Positions 55,668 to 63,262 of a DNA stretch of 64,000 bases are shown here, piece after piece; within the stretch, counting starts at the first letter, position 1; every line of letters begins with the position of its first letter. The notes beneath the pieces were generated by a model. It did no database searches. It was not told the origin of the DNA and was given only the letters and a program-made list of their open reading frames with translations. Source of the DNA: Intestinibacter bartlettii (GTDB lineage Bacteria; Bacillota; Clostridia; Peptostreptococcales; Peptostreptococcaceae); contig CP102273.1 of assembly GCA_025148965.1 (NCBI GenBank), positions 1,860,001-1,924,000 of the forward strand, given 5' to 3'. The position numbers were made by a program, and so were the translations under genes.

Positions 55668-58424
55668 CTATTGGAATCTATTTACTAAATCTTTTATAAA
55701 CTCAATTATTCTCTCAGTTAATTTCTTCTTTTTCAAAAATGGTAATGGTTTATTAATCCCATTTCTAACATCTTCTTTATTTATTATCCCTGTAAATTCG
55801 TATTCACTTATCTGGTCTTTTATAAAGCCTATATCGATTTCTTCTTTTTTAGAAAATTCCTCTATTTCTTGATTTCTTTTTGCATCTTCAAAGTCGCCAT
55901 ATGCTTCGTCGACTTGGCTGCCTTCTGATAAATCTGGAACAACTTCTTTCAAGAATGATTTTATAAGGTCGACTTTTTTTCTAAGTTCTGGGTTATCCGC
56001 TCTATCAAGTTCGGATAATATGTGGTTTATATCTTTTTCTCTTTGTTCTCTATCCCCAAATTCGATGCTTCTGATTAAGTTCATTATATATGCGACGTTT
56101 ATTTTGTCTGTTTCCATAAGCTCAATCGCAAAGTCGATATCGTTTAATATTGAGACGTTGTTTTTTTCTTGTTTTTTAACTTGATCATAAATCAGATAAT
56201 ATTTGCTTTTGAAATCTTCATATGTCTGCTCACTCATAAACAGCTTCTCTTTGTCAAAGCTAAACTCTACAAATGTTTTTAAAATAAGTAGCAGTTTGGA
56301 AATTTCTTTAAATATAAGTATAAATTTTTTCTTTTCTTCTTCTGATTGAATAAAATCAACGTCGCTTGGAGTTTTGGCAACGGTGTATAGAGCTTGGACA
56401 CAGTCGTTGAATTTGTCTAGATAATAATCGTAGTCTTTCATAAGAACATCGTCGACACTGTCTGTTTTTGAAAATAGACATATCGCCTCGTCTGTTCTTT
56501 TTTTAAGATTTCTATAACAAACTATATTCCCAAAGACTTTTGTCTGTTCCTCAACCCTGTTTGTTCTCGAAAATGCTTGCAACAAGTCGTGGTATTTTAG
56601 CCATTTGTCGACATATAATGTGTTTAGAGGTTTTGAATCAAACCCAGTTAGATACATATTTACAACGATTAGGATATCAATTTGTTTTGCCTTGACTTTT
56701 TTAGATATGTCGCTGTTGTATGCATTAAATGTGTTTGTCGAATAATTTGTTCTAAACATCTTGTTATAATCTTGTATAATTCTTTCGAGTGCATCGCGTG
56801 AATGTTCGTCCTTGCCTTCTGATTCTTCGTTTGCACCATAGCTAAATACTGCTGCTATTTTCAAATCGTGGTCTATTGTTTTGAATTCATCATAATATTT
56901 CACAAGTGCTTCTATCGATTCTGTTGCAAATATCGCTGTGTATTTTCTGTTTTGTGTCTTCATATTGTGGTTTTGGATTATGTGGTTTGAAACTAATGAA
57001 ATTCTCTCATCCGCCATATAAACCTCTTTTGTGTCTATTCCTTCGACCATTGTGTCGTCATATTCGTCGTATTGTCCGTCGAATGTTTTTATATATTCAA
57101 CATGGAACCCAAGCACATTTTGATCATTTATCGCCTCTTTAATCAAATACGAATGGACACATTTGTTGAATAAGTCTGCTGTTGTTCTCTTGTCTTGGCT
57201 CGCATTTTCTTTAAATCTTGGCGTTCCTGTAAATCCGAAAAATTGTGCTTTGGTAAAGTGTTTAACGATATCTTTGTGCATTTGACCAAATTGTGATCTG
57301 TGACATTCATCTATTATAAATATGACTTTTTCGTCTTTATATAAATTCATCACATCTTCGTATTTTTCACTACTAATAGCCCTCGCCATCTTTTGAATTG
57401 TTGTGACAATAAGATGTGTGTTTTTGTCTTTTATCTGTTTAACCAGAACGCTCGTCTTGTCAGTTGTGTCAACTGAGCCTTCTGCAAATTTGTTAAACTC
57501 GCTCACAGTTTGGGAATCAAGGTCCTTTCTGTCCACCAAGAAGAATACCTTCTTTATCTTAGGATTTGACGACAAAATCTCTGCCACTTTAAAAGAAGTC
57601 AAAGTTTTCCCTGAACCTGTCGTATGCCAAACATAAGCATTTAAATTAGTTTCAGTCGCCCTTCTAACCAAAGCTTCTGCCGCATAAACTTGGTACGGTC
57701 TCATAACCATAAGCATTTTATCCGTATCGTTTACAACAGTGAACTTGCTTATCATCTTTATCAAATGATTTGGTGTTAAAAACGCCTGTGTAAAATCATT
57801 CAGATTTGTCAGCCTTTCATTCTTTTCATTAGTCCAGAAGAAAGTGTGCGAATATAGGATGTTTCTGTCGCTATTTGAAAAATACTTAGTATCAATCCCA
57901 TTCGTTATCACAAATATTTGAATATATCTGTAAAGCCCCTTATACGAATGTTTTCTATAACGCTCAATCTGGTTAAACGCCTCCTTGATATCCATACCCC
58001 TACGCTTTAACTCGATTTGGACAATAGGAAGCCCATTGATAAGCAGCGTCACATCATATCTGTTTGTGTATTTTCCAACAACAGTCGTCTGGTGCGTAAC
58101 CTCAAATATATTTTTCGATATATCAGTTGTATTAAGCAAATTCAGATATAAATCCGACTCGTCCTCCCTCTTGATAAACACCTTGTCCCTAAGCTTCTTA
58201 GCAGAACCAAACACACCCTTGCCCAAGATATCATTTGTCACCCTCTGCCATTCCTTCTCAGTCAAAGGCTTGTTTTTCAATTTATCCTGATTAAACAAAG
58301 AGAACTTCTCCTTAAAATTCTCCATAAGCTCCTGCTCATTATCTATCTTAACCTCGTCGAAACCTTGTGATTTCAACCTCTGGATTAATAACTGCTCCAA
58401 TTGTGCCTCACTTTGATATGTCAT
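55668..58424 (-). CDS. hsdR: Type I restriction enzyme translocase/endonuclease HsdR
   Basis: A 918-residue motor and nuclease subunit. The N-terminal PD-(D/E)XK nuclease has Asp-124 and Glu-138-x-Lys-140 (RYDVTLLING, IVQIELKRRG). Superfamily 2 helicase motifs follow: Walker A TTGSGKT at 268-274, DECH box with DECHRSQFG, GFTGTPR, and motif VI QAFSRTNRV. The C-terminal helical region binds HsdM/HsdS. Length is normal for the EcoR124-like (type IC) class. AAGGGGGA precedes the ATG. It is first of the hsdRMS trio and lies 55 bases downstream of the zinc-ribbon lipoprotein gene on the same strand. Confidence 0.95.
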   Translation of the reverse strand: MTYQSEAQLEQLLIQRLKSQGFDEVKIDNEQELMENFKEKFSLFNQDKLKNKPLTEKEWQRVTNDILGKGVFGSAKKLRDKVFIKREDESDLYLNLLNTTDISKNIFEVTHQTTVVGKYTNRYDVTLLINGLPIVQIELKRRGMDIKEAFNQIERYRKHSYKGLYRYIQIFVITNGIDTKYFSNSDRNILYSHTFFWTNEKNERLTNLNDFTQAFLTPNHLIKMISKFTVVNDTDKMLMVMRPYQVYAAEALVRRATETNLNAYVWHTTGSGKTLTSFKVAEILSSNPKIKKVFFLVDRKDLDSQTVSEFNKFAEGSVDTTDKTSVLVKQIKDKNTHLIVTTIQKMARAISSEKYEDVMNLYKDEKVIFIIDECHRSQFGQMHKDIVKHFTKAQFFGFTGTPRFKENASQDKRTTADLFNKCVHSYLIKEAINDQNVLGFHVEYIKTFDGQYDEYDDTMVEGIDTKEVYMADERISLVSNHIIQNHNMKTQNRKYTAIFATESIEALVKYYDEFKTIDHDLKIAAVFSYGANEESEGKDEHSRDALERIIQDYNKMFRTNYSTNTFNAYNSDISKKVKAKQIDILIVVNMYLTGFDSKPLNTLYVDKWLKYHDLLQAFSRTNRVEEQTKVFGNIVCYRNLKKRTDEAICLFSKTDSVDDVLMKDYDYYLDKFNDCVQALYTVAKTPSDVDFIQSEEEKKKFILIFKEISKLLLILKTFVEFSFDKEKLFMSEQTYEDFKSKYYLIYDQVKKQEKNNVSILNDIDFAIELMETDKINVAYIMNLIRSIEFGDREQREKDINHILSELDRADNPELRKKVDLIKSFLKEVVPDLSEGSQVDEAYGDFEDAKRNQEIEEFSKKEEIDIGFIKDQISEYEFTGIINKEDVRNGINKPLPFLKKKKLTERIIEFIKDLVNRFQ

Positions 58425-58479
58425 AGATTTTCCCCCTTCAAAATTATGCTGTAAGATGAAATTATTTTTATAGATTTAT

Positions 58480-59217
58480 CTACTCTAACCCTTCTTCTTC
58501 TCTTAACTCTTGTAAACAATCTGGACAAAGATAAGCCCAGTAATGTCCAGAAGCTACTTTAGTTAAATTGTCAGTTCTGCCACACATGTAACATTCCTTA
58601 TTATTTTCAGCTTCTTCTTTTTCAGCCATGCGAACACCACAACGTTCACAGTAGAATCCTTCACCTTCTACCCACGTTACATCACCTTTCCAAGTACCAC
58701 TTTCTGTACCACATCCCTTACATCTACCATGAGTACACATATTTCTAGCCTTTTTACTAGAAAAATATCTACCACAAGTCTTACATTCATAACTATTGCC
58801 AACTCTTCCATTACAATCCTTATCAGTCAAATAACACTCTTGCTTTGCTGCACATGATTTACACATCATTGTATCGCCATCTATATAACTATATGGAATT
58901 GATTTTCCGCACAAATCACAAGTATATTTGTATTTATTATTATTAGATTTTTCATTGCTAGAAGTAACGTCTGCTTTATTAGTGTCCTTTTCATTATTAT
59001 CTTCTTTGTCTGTCTTATCATCTTTATCCTTATTGTCCAAAGACTTCTTGATTCTTTCTTGTTCGTCTTTTGGAAGTGATTCCAGATAATCTGCCAATTC
59101 ATCACTGGACATTGAAGATATATTTACTGTTTTTTCTTTCTTGCTACATCCAACCCCCAAGGCCATAATACCTGTAAGTCCTAATACTACTAATTTTCTA
59201 ACCCATTTCTTTTTCAT
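58480..59217 (-). CDS. Lipoprotein with multiple zinc-ribbon-like CxxC pairs
   Basis: A 245-residue protein with a lipoprotein signal (basic MKKKWVRK, hydrophobic core, GVGC lipobox) and an acidic Asp/Lys/Asn linker (about 45-90). A cysteine-rich region follows with at least seven CxxC pairs, including CDLCGK, CKSC, CKTCGRYF, CKGCG, CERCG, CYMCGR and CPDC. The repeated CxxCG motifs suggest zinc ribbons, uncommon on the outer face of a membrane. GAGGGGGA precedes the ATG. It lies in one direction with DUF2500 (31 bases before) and hsdR (55 bases after), so all may share a transcript. Function unknown. Confidence 0.75.
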   Translation of the reverse strand: MKKKWVRKLVVLGLTGIMALGVGCSKKEKTVNISSMSSDELADYLESLPKDEQERIKKSLDNKDKDDKTDKEDNNEKDTNKADVTSSNEKSNNNKYKYTCDLCGKSIPYSYIDGDTMMCKSCAAKQECYLTDKDCNGRVGNSYECKTCGRYFSSKKARNMCTHGRCKGCGTESGTWKGDVTWVEGEGFYCERCGVRMAEKEEAENNKECYMCGRTDNLTKVASGHYWAYLCPDCLQELREEEGLE

Positions 59218-59248
59218 TTAAAACTCCCCCTCAATTTTTTATCAATTA

Positions 59249-59602
59249 TCACTTCTCAAATCCAATATATCTAGTCCCTTGAAATGTCAAATCCCCACAA
59301 TCACCCTCACAAATACTCTTATACTCCTTGCCACTAACCACCATCTTCTTGACAACTTTCTTACCATCGCTATTCTCAAATTCAAACACAATATAATAAC
59401 TCCACTGTGGCGTATTTGTCATCATGCCATTTTGTTCTTGTTGGATATATGTAACCTCACTTTTTTTGTCGACAACTCTAGCTTTCACAGTCTCTCTTGG
59501 CGAGTTGTTATTTTTAACCCACTGTGAAATCCCACCCCCAATTATCACAAAAAACATAAATAGCACTAACATCCCGAACATATTAAATATAAAATTGTCC
59601 AT
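59249..59602 (-). CDS. DUF2500 family membrane-anchored protein
   Basis: A 117-residue protein with one N-terminal transmembrane helix (about 5-28, FGMLVLFMFFVIIGGGI). A small beta domain follows: ETVKARVVDKKSEVTYI, WSYYIVFEFENSDGKKVVKKMVVSGKEY in pieces, and GDLTFQGTRYIGFE. This matches DUF2500, a family of unknown role often near lipoproteins. AAAGGAGAG precedes the ATG. Likely first gene of the transcript running into the zinc-ribbon lipoprotein. Confidence 0.8.
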   Translation of the reverse strand: MDNFIFNMFGMLVLFMFFVIIGGGISQWVKNNNSPRETVKARVVDKKSEVTYIQQEQNGMMTNTPQWSYYIVFEFENSDGKKVVKKMVVSGKEYKSICEGDCGDLTFQGTRYIGFEK

Positions 59603-60056
59603 AAGATCTCTCCTTTAAACTATCTATTTTAAATAAAATCCCCTTATCCTTATACCCTTATTTTACCATCTTTTATATTTTGTCGCACAAAAATATTCCC
59701 CTATTAATTAGGGGAACTCTGCCAGTGCATTGTTTTTTTTTGATTTGGGACTTTTTTAGTGACTCTAAAAAAGTGTAACATATATTTTTGTTGTTTGAGT
59801 GTTACTTAAAGTATAGCACCCAAATATCCAATCCGCAACAAAAATAGACTATATTTTGTAAATTTTATGAATATTTTTTATTTTCTCTATAAATCATCAA
59901 ATATCCCCCTTCAACTCCAAAAAGTTTAATGTTTATTTTAAATTATCAATAACATTGTGAATTTTGTAATAATTTGACTAGCGAAAGTCAAGAAAAGAAA
60001 AAAATGGCAAATTATCTATAACTCCATTTGGAAGATGCATAATCGAATATTGTTCT
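59603..60056. other. Intergenic region with palindromes
   Basis: About 450 bases without a solid gene. It contains a hairpin CCCCTA/TAGGGG near 59698-59716 and an ACTTTTTTAG/CTAAAAAAGT hairpin at 59750-59774. A plus-strand frame from 59982 runs into the small zinc-ribbon ORF but offers no start codon before 60057. Confidence 0.4.
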
Positions 60057-60209
60057 ATGACATGTGAAGATTGTGGAGAGACAGTGTATTTTAATATATT
60101 TTCACCTAGAAACACTTGCCTTAACTGTGGTAATGTAATCATTTCAGAATACCGAATGATTTTAGGAGAAGATGATTCTTTTAGAAAATATAACGATACA
60201 ATGAGTTAG
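60057..60209 (+). CDS. 50-aa zinc-ribbon ORF, probably truncated
   Basis: From the ATG the peptide has CEDCG and, 15 residues on, CLNCG, a two-knuckle zinc ribbon, and ends RKYNDTMS. The frame stays open upstream to 59982 with coding-like residues (FGRCIIEYC) but no start codon, and no ribosome site precedes 60057. This could be the 3' remnant of a longer gene. A terminator-like hairpin follows. Confidence 0.35.
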   Translation: MTCEDCGETVYFNIFSPRNTCLNCGNVIISEYRMILGEDDSFRKYNDTMS

Positions 60210-60225
60210 ATTATAATAATGTATA

Positions 60226-60274
60226 AAAACAAAAGGGTGTCATAAAATAAAATTTGCGACACACCTTTTGCTAT
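60226..60274. terminator. Bidirectional terminator
   Basis: CAAAAGGGTGTC and GACACACCTTTTG pair with one bulge around about 15 bases, between the zinc-ribbon ORF (+) and the gene at 60317-60700 (-). Confidence 0.65.
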
Positions 60275-60316
60275 TAAAATTTATTCTTATATATACTCTT
60301 TATTAAAGAAATCATA

Positions 60317-60700
60317 TTATTTATAAAAAACCGCACTTATTAAAAAATTCGTGCCATATTTTTCATTTTCAATTATTCCATCATCACCCCACTTTCCAAA
60401 CCCAGCCTCAACAGCCAAGGGTCTCAAATCACCATAAATTGAAAAAACGCCTTTCGTCCTAATATTTTTATAACCATATGATTTTAATAATTTTTTAATC
60501 TCTTTAAGATTTTTTCTAGCTATTTTATTAACCTTAAGCACATCTTTGCTTATTTTGAAAAATCTTTTATAAAACAAAGTGCTGTCACAATAATGGGCAA
60601 ATAATAAACAGTTTACATCACTACTTATCTTTATATTTCCTTTTAAGATAACTGCATTTTTATCAGCTATTTTATATGCATCTTCTATTAATTTATTCAT
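60317..60700 (-). CDS. QueG/reductive-dehalogenase-like fragment lacking Fe-S motifs
   Basis: A 127-residue protein. The segment GDLRPLAVEAGFGKWGDDGIIENEKYGTNF (around 91-120, quoted in parts: RPLAVEAGFGKWG, NEKYGTNF) strongly resembles the cobalamin-binding core of epoxyqueuosine reductase QueG and related corrinoid proteins (xPLAxxAGxGxxGxNGLLIxxxYG). The usual 8-cysteine [4Fe-4S] ferredoxin domain and the C-terminal repeats are absent: the protein ends where they would start. AGGAG precedes the ATG, so it is probably translated. Either a gene truncated by rearrangement or a split, stand-alone domain. Confidence 0.5.
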   Translation of the reverse strand: MNKLIEDAYKIADKNAVILKGNIKISSDVNCLLFAHYCDSTLFYKRFFKISKDVLKVNKIARKNLKEIKKLLKSYGYKNIRTKGVFSIYGDLRPLAVEAGFGKWGDDGIIENEKYGTNFLISAVFYK

Positions 60701-60905
60701 TGTAATCTCCTAAATAATTTTATATATTATTAGGTTTTCATATTTTTTAATTAATATTTACATCAAGTTTATAATCAATAGTTATATCGATTTATTCATC
60801 AATACTTAATAATATTTACACCGATATAAAAATGAGATGCATAATTAACCTTATGCCAATAAATACTATAAAAATAGAGTAAAAACGACGAAGGGAGTAT
60901 CATAA

Positions 60906-62009
60906 TTGAAAGGAAATAGAGAAAAACAAATTATAAATATATCTATTTTAGGTATTATAGCTAATCTTATTTTAGCAGGTGTGAAAATTATAATTGGTGT
61001 GATGTCTGGTTCCATCGCCATTACGTCTGATGCTGTAAACAACTTGACCGATTCATCAACTGCATTAATCACAATTATCGGAACAAAATTGGCCCAAAAG
61101 AAACCGGATAAAAACCATCCATTTGGTTTTGGGCGAGTCGAATATCTAACTAGTATGATTATTGGAATAATCGTTTTGGTTACTGGGTTTGAGATGGGAT
61201 TATCATCTATAAAAGGAATTTTCAATCCCAGCGCAGTAGATTATAGCTGGGTGATACTTATTGTATTATTTATCACAGTAATAGTAAAAACTTTTCTCGC
61301 AGCATATATCGAAAAACAAGGGCGAAAACTTAATTCCGGTGCCTTGATAGCATCAGGAAAAGAGGCTAAAAACGATGTCTTGATTTCTGTGGTTACTATT
61401 ATTTCTGCCCTTGTATATATGTTTACAAAGCTTTCTATAGACTCATACGCGGGACTTTTTATATCTATATTTATTTTAAAAACTGGATTTGAAGTTCTAA
61501 AAGATACTATAAACAAAATCCTCGGCGAGAAGATAGATTCTGAAGTTAAAGATAAAATTTTTGAAATTATCCAAAGCTCTGAATCTATATTAGGAGTTCA
61601 TGATTTAATATTAAATAATTATGGGCCTAATACAAATATCGGTAGTATTAATGTCGAGATGGATTATAAAAAGACTATTGGTGAAATTTATCCCGAGATT
61701 CATAAATTACAGATGAAAATTTATCAAGAGACCCATGTCTATCTTATATTTGGAATTTATGGCGTCGACAATACATCTGAAATCACTAAAGAAGTATGGC
61801 GAATTCTAAAAGATTTCAAACAAAGCGAACCCCATTGCATCGGATGGCATGGTGTCGTAATCGACGAAAAGGACAAAAGAATCTTTTGCGACGTTGTCTT
61901 AGACTTCTCATGCAACAGAAGTGAAATAAAAAGTAGGCTTGAAAAAATAATTCAAGATAGATTTAATGAATATACTATTGTTGTAATAGTCGATTCAGAG
62001 TTTTCATAG
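60906..62009 (+). CDS. Cation diffusion facilitator (CDF) transporter
   Basis: A 367-residue metal/proton antiporter with six transmembrane helices in the first 200 residues. SDAVNNLTD (Asp-42, Asn-45, Asp-49) in TM2 and HPFGFGRVEYL after TM2 are the CDF metal-site motifs; a second Asp site lies near SIDSYAG in TM5. A cytoplasmic C-terminal domain of about 165 residues is longer than usual. The start is TTG with AAGGGAG 8 bases upstream; no nearby in-frame ATG fits. Exports Zn, Mn, Co or Fe; the metal cannot be told. Monocistronic. Confidence 0.9.
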   Translation: MKGNREKQIINISILGIIANLILAGVKIIIGVMSGSIAITSDAVNNLTDSSTALITIIGTKLAQKKPDKNHPFGFGRVEYLTSMIIGIIVLVTGFEMGLSSIKGIFNPSAVDYSWVILIVLFITVIVKTFLAAYIEKQGRKLNSGALIASGKEAKNDVLISVVTIISALVYMFTKLSIDSYAGLFISIFILKTGFEVLKDTINKILGEKIDSEVKDKIFEIIQSSESILGVHDLILNNYGPNTNIGSINVEMDYKKTIGEIYPEIHKLQMKIYQETHVYLIFGIYGVDNTSEITKEVWRILKDFKQSEPHCIGWHGVVIDEKDKRIFCDVVLDFSCNRSEIKSRLEKIIQDRFNEYTIVVIVDSEFS

Positions 62010-62011
62010 AC

Positions 62012-62045
62012 ATAAAAAGCAGGAGTAAACTACCCCTGCTTTTTC
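62012..62045. terminator. Bidirectional terminator
   Basis: AAAAAGCAGG and CCTGCTTTTT arms with an inner GTA/TAC pair between the CDF gene and the 48-aa gene. Confidence 0.85.
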
Positions 62046-62191
62046 TATACTATATATTTCATAATAAATGTATACACGTTAGTTATCGTGAACAATAATG
62101 ACAACATAACAATTGTGATAAATGCCTTCAGCCCGAAAAATGATGATCCTATAACTAATACTATAAATAATAGTTGATATGCTAAAACCAT
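62045..62191 (-). CDS. 48-aa two-helix membrane peptide
   Basis: A 48-codon frame with GGAGG 4-5 bases before the ATG. The peptide MVLAYQLLFIVLVIGSSFFGLKAF continues as a second hydrophobic stretch to KYIV; it has almost no charged residues. It ends at the bidirectional terminator, on the opposite strand to the CDF gene. Function unknown; it lies between two unrelated genes. Confidence 0.55.
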   Translation of the reverse strand: MVLAYQLLFIVLVIGSSFFGLKAFITIVMLSLLFTITNVYTFIMKYIV

Positions 62192-62259
62192 AATACCTCC
62201 ATTTTTAACATAATAGTCTATTTTTTATAGTAAATGGTATCATAAGATTAGTCAATATC

Positions 62260-63042
62260 TTAAAACTCAACAGTTTCTCCATCAACAGGGATTGCAAGTC
62301 TATCTCCAAATCCTTTTTCATCAGCATATTCTCTTAAATCTTTTCTAGATACCATTAAGTGATTTACGCCTTCCATATGAGTTGCTACAAATTGAGCATT
62401 AGGAGCTACTTTTACTGCTTCAAAGAAGTCATCTTTGCTCATTATTAAATATCTTCCATCGACAAATTGCGCATTACCAGCGTTTACTGTTACAACTTCT
62501 GGAGCATATTTGGCAAATACATCTTTTAATTCATCATACCAAACAGTGTCTCCCATAACATATAATGTTTTTTCGTCTTCATGTTCAAATACAACACCAC
62601 ACGCTTCATCAGCAGTATTTAATTGACGGAATAATTCTGCTATAGAAGCATCAGAATAATGTTTCGCAGGAGTTTTTATTAATTTTATATCTCCAAATAA
62701 AGTTCCTTCTTCTTTTAATACTTCTATATTCGTAAATCCTGCTTCTTTCATTTGGTTTGCTTCATCTTCATTTTGTGCAAACATCTTCATATCTTTTGGG
62801 ATGATTTCCATCGCAACTGGGTCAAAGTGGTCTAAATGTATATGTGTTACGATAACTGCATCTATGTCTAAGACTTCCTCCATAGAAACTGGTAACTCTA
62901 CAATTGGGTTGTTTAAGTGTTGGTTGTGAGTTCCTGGGAATGGAGGATATATTCCTTTGTCTCCTAACATTGGATCTATTAAAAATTTCTTATTTGCATA
63001 TTCTATTATCATAGTAGCATTTCTTATTTGTTTTAAATTCAT
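62260..63042 (-). CDS. MBL-fold metal-dependent hydrolase (UlaG-like)
   Basis: A 260-residue metallo-beta-lactamase fold enzyme. THIHLDHFDP at 66-75 gives the HxHxDH metal motif (His-67, His-69, Asp-71, His-72); further ligands lie near TPAKHYSDAS, MGDTVWYDEL and ATHMEGVNH. No membrane part or rhodanese partner. AAAGGTAGG precedes the ATG. It is divergent from a LysR-family gene over a 220-base spacer with a palindrome, so it is probably a target of that regulator. The substrate is unknown; the L-ascorbate-6-phosphate lactonase UlaG group is nearest by motif. Confidence 0.9.
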   Translation of the reverse strand: MNLKQIRNATMIIEYANKKFLIDPMLGDKGIYPPFPGTHNQHLNNPIVELPVSMEEVLDIDAVIVTHIHLDHFDPVAMEIIPKDMKMFAQNEDEANQMKEAGFTNIEVLKEEGTLFGDIKLIKTPAKHYSDASIAELFRQLNTADEACGVVFEHEDEKTLYVMGDTVWYDELKDVFAKYAPEVVTVNAGNAQFVDGRYLIMSKDDFFEAVKVAPNAQFVATHMEGVNHLMVSRKDLREYADEKGFGDRLAIPVDGETVEF

Positions 63043-63201
63043 ATCTATTACCTACCTTTTTTAGTTATTTAAATTATTTTTGTGTTTTATGTTGTTTTTA
63101 ATCAACTTTGTTTAATTTATTTTTTAATTGCTTTTTCAAAACTTATATACTTAATATGCCACAACTTTATTTTATAAACAAACAGAAAAAAAGTAGCTTG
63201 T

Positions 63202-63219
63202 ATCAACTAAAAAGTTGAT
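63202..63219. promoter_or_regulatory. Candidate LysR operator
   Basis: Palindrome ATCAACT-AAAA-AGTTGAT, 43 bases upstream of the LysR start, in the spacer shared with the divergent MBL gene. A further half-site-like AATCAACTT lies near 63098-63106. Confidence 0.45.
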
Positions 63220-63262
63220 TTATAATTTAATAATCTAAACTAAATGATTTGTAGGAGGTTGT

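Noticed and set aside
58881-59105. 74-codon frame inside the zinc-ribbon lipoprotein gene
   Set aside because: Same-strand alternative frame with no ribosome site; the lipoprotein frame has signal peptide and motifs.
60866-61225. 119-codon minus-strand frame opposite the CDF gene
   Set aside because: Antisense shadow; the CDF gene has a complete domain and ribosome site.
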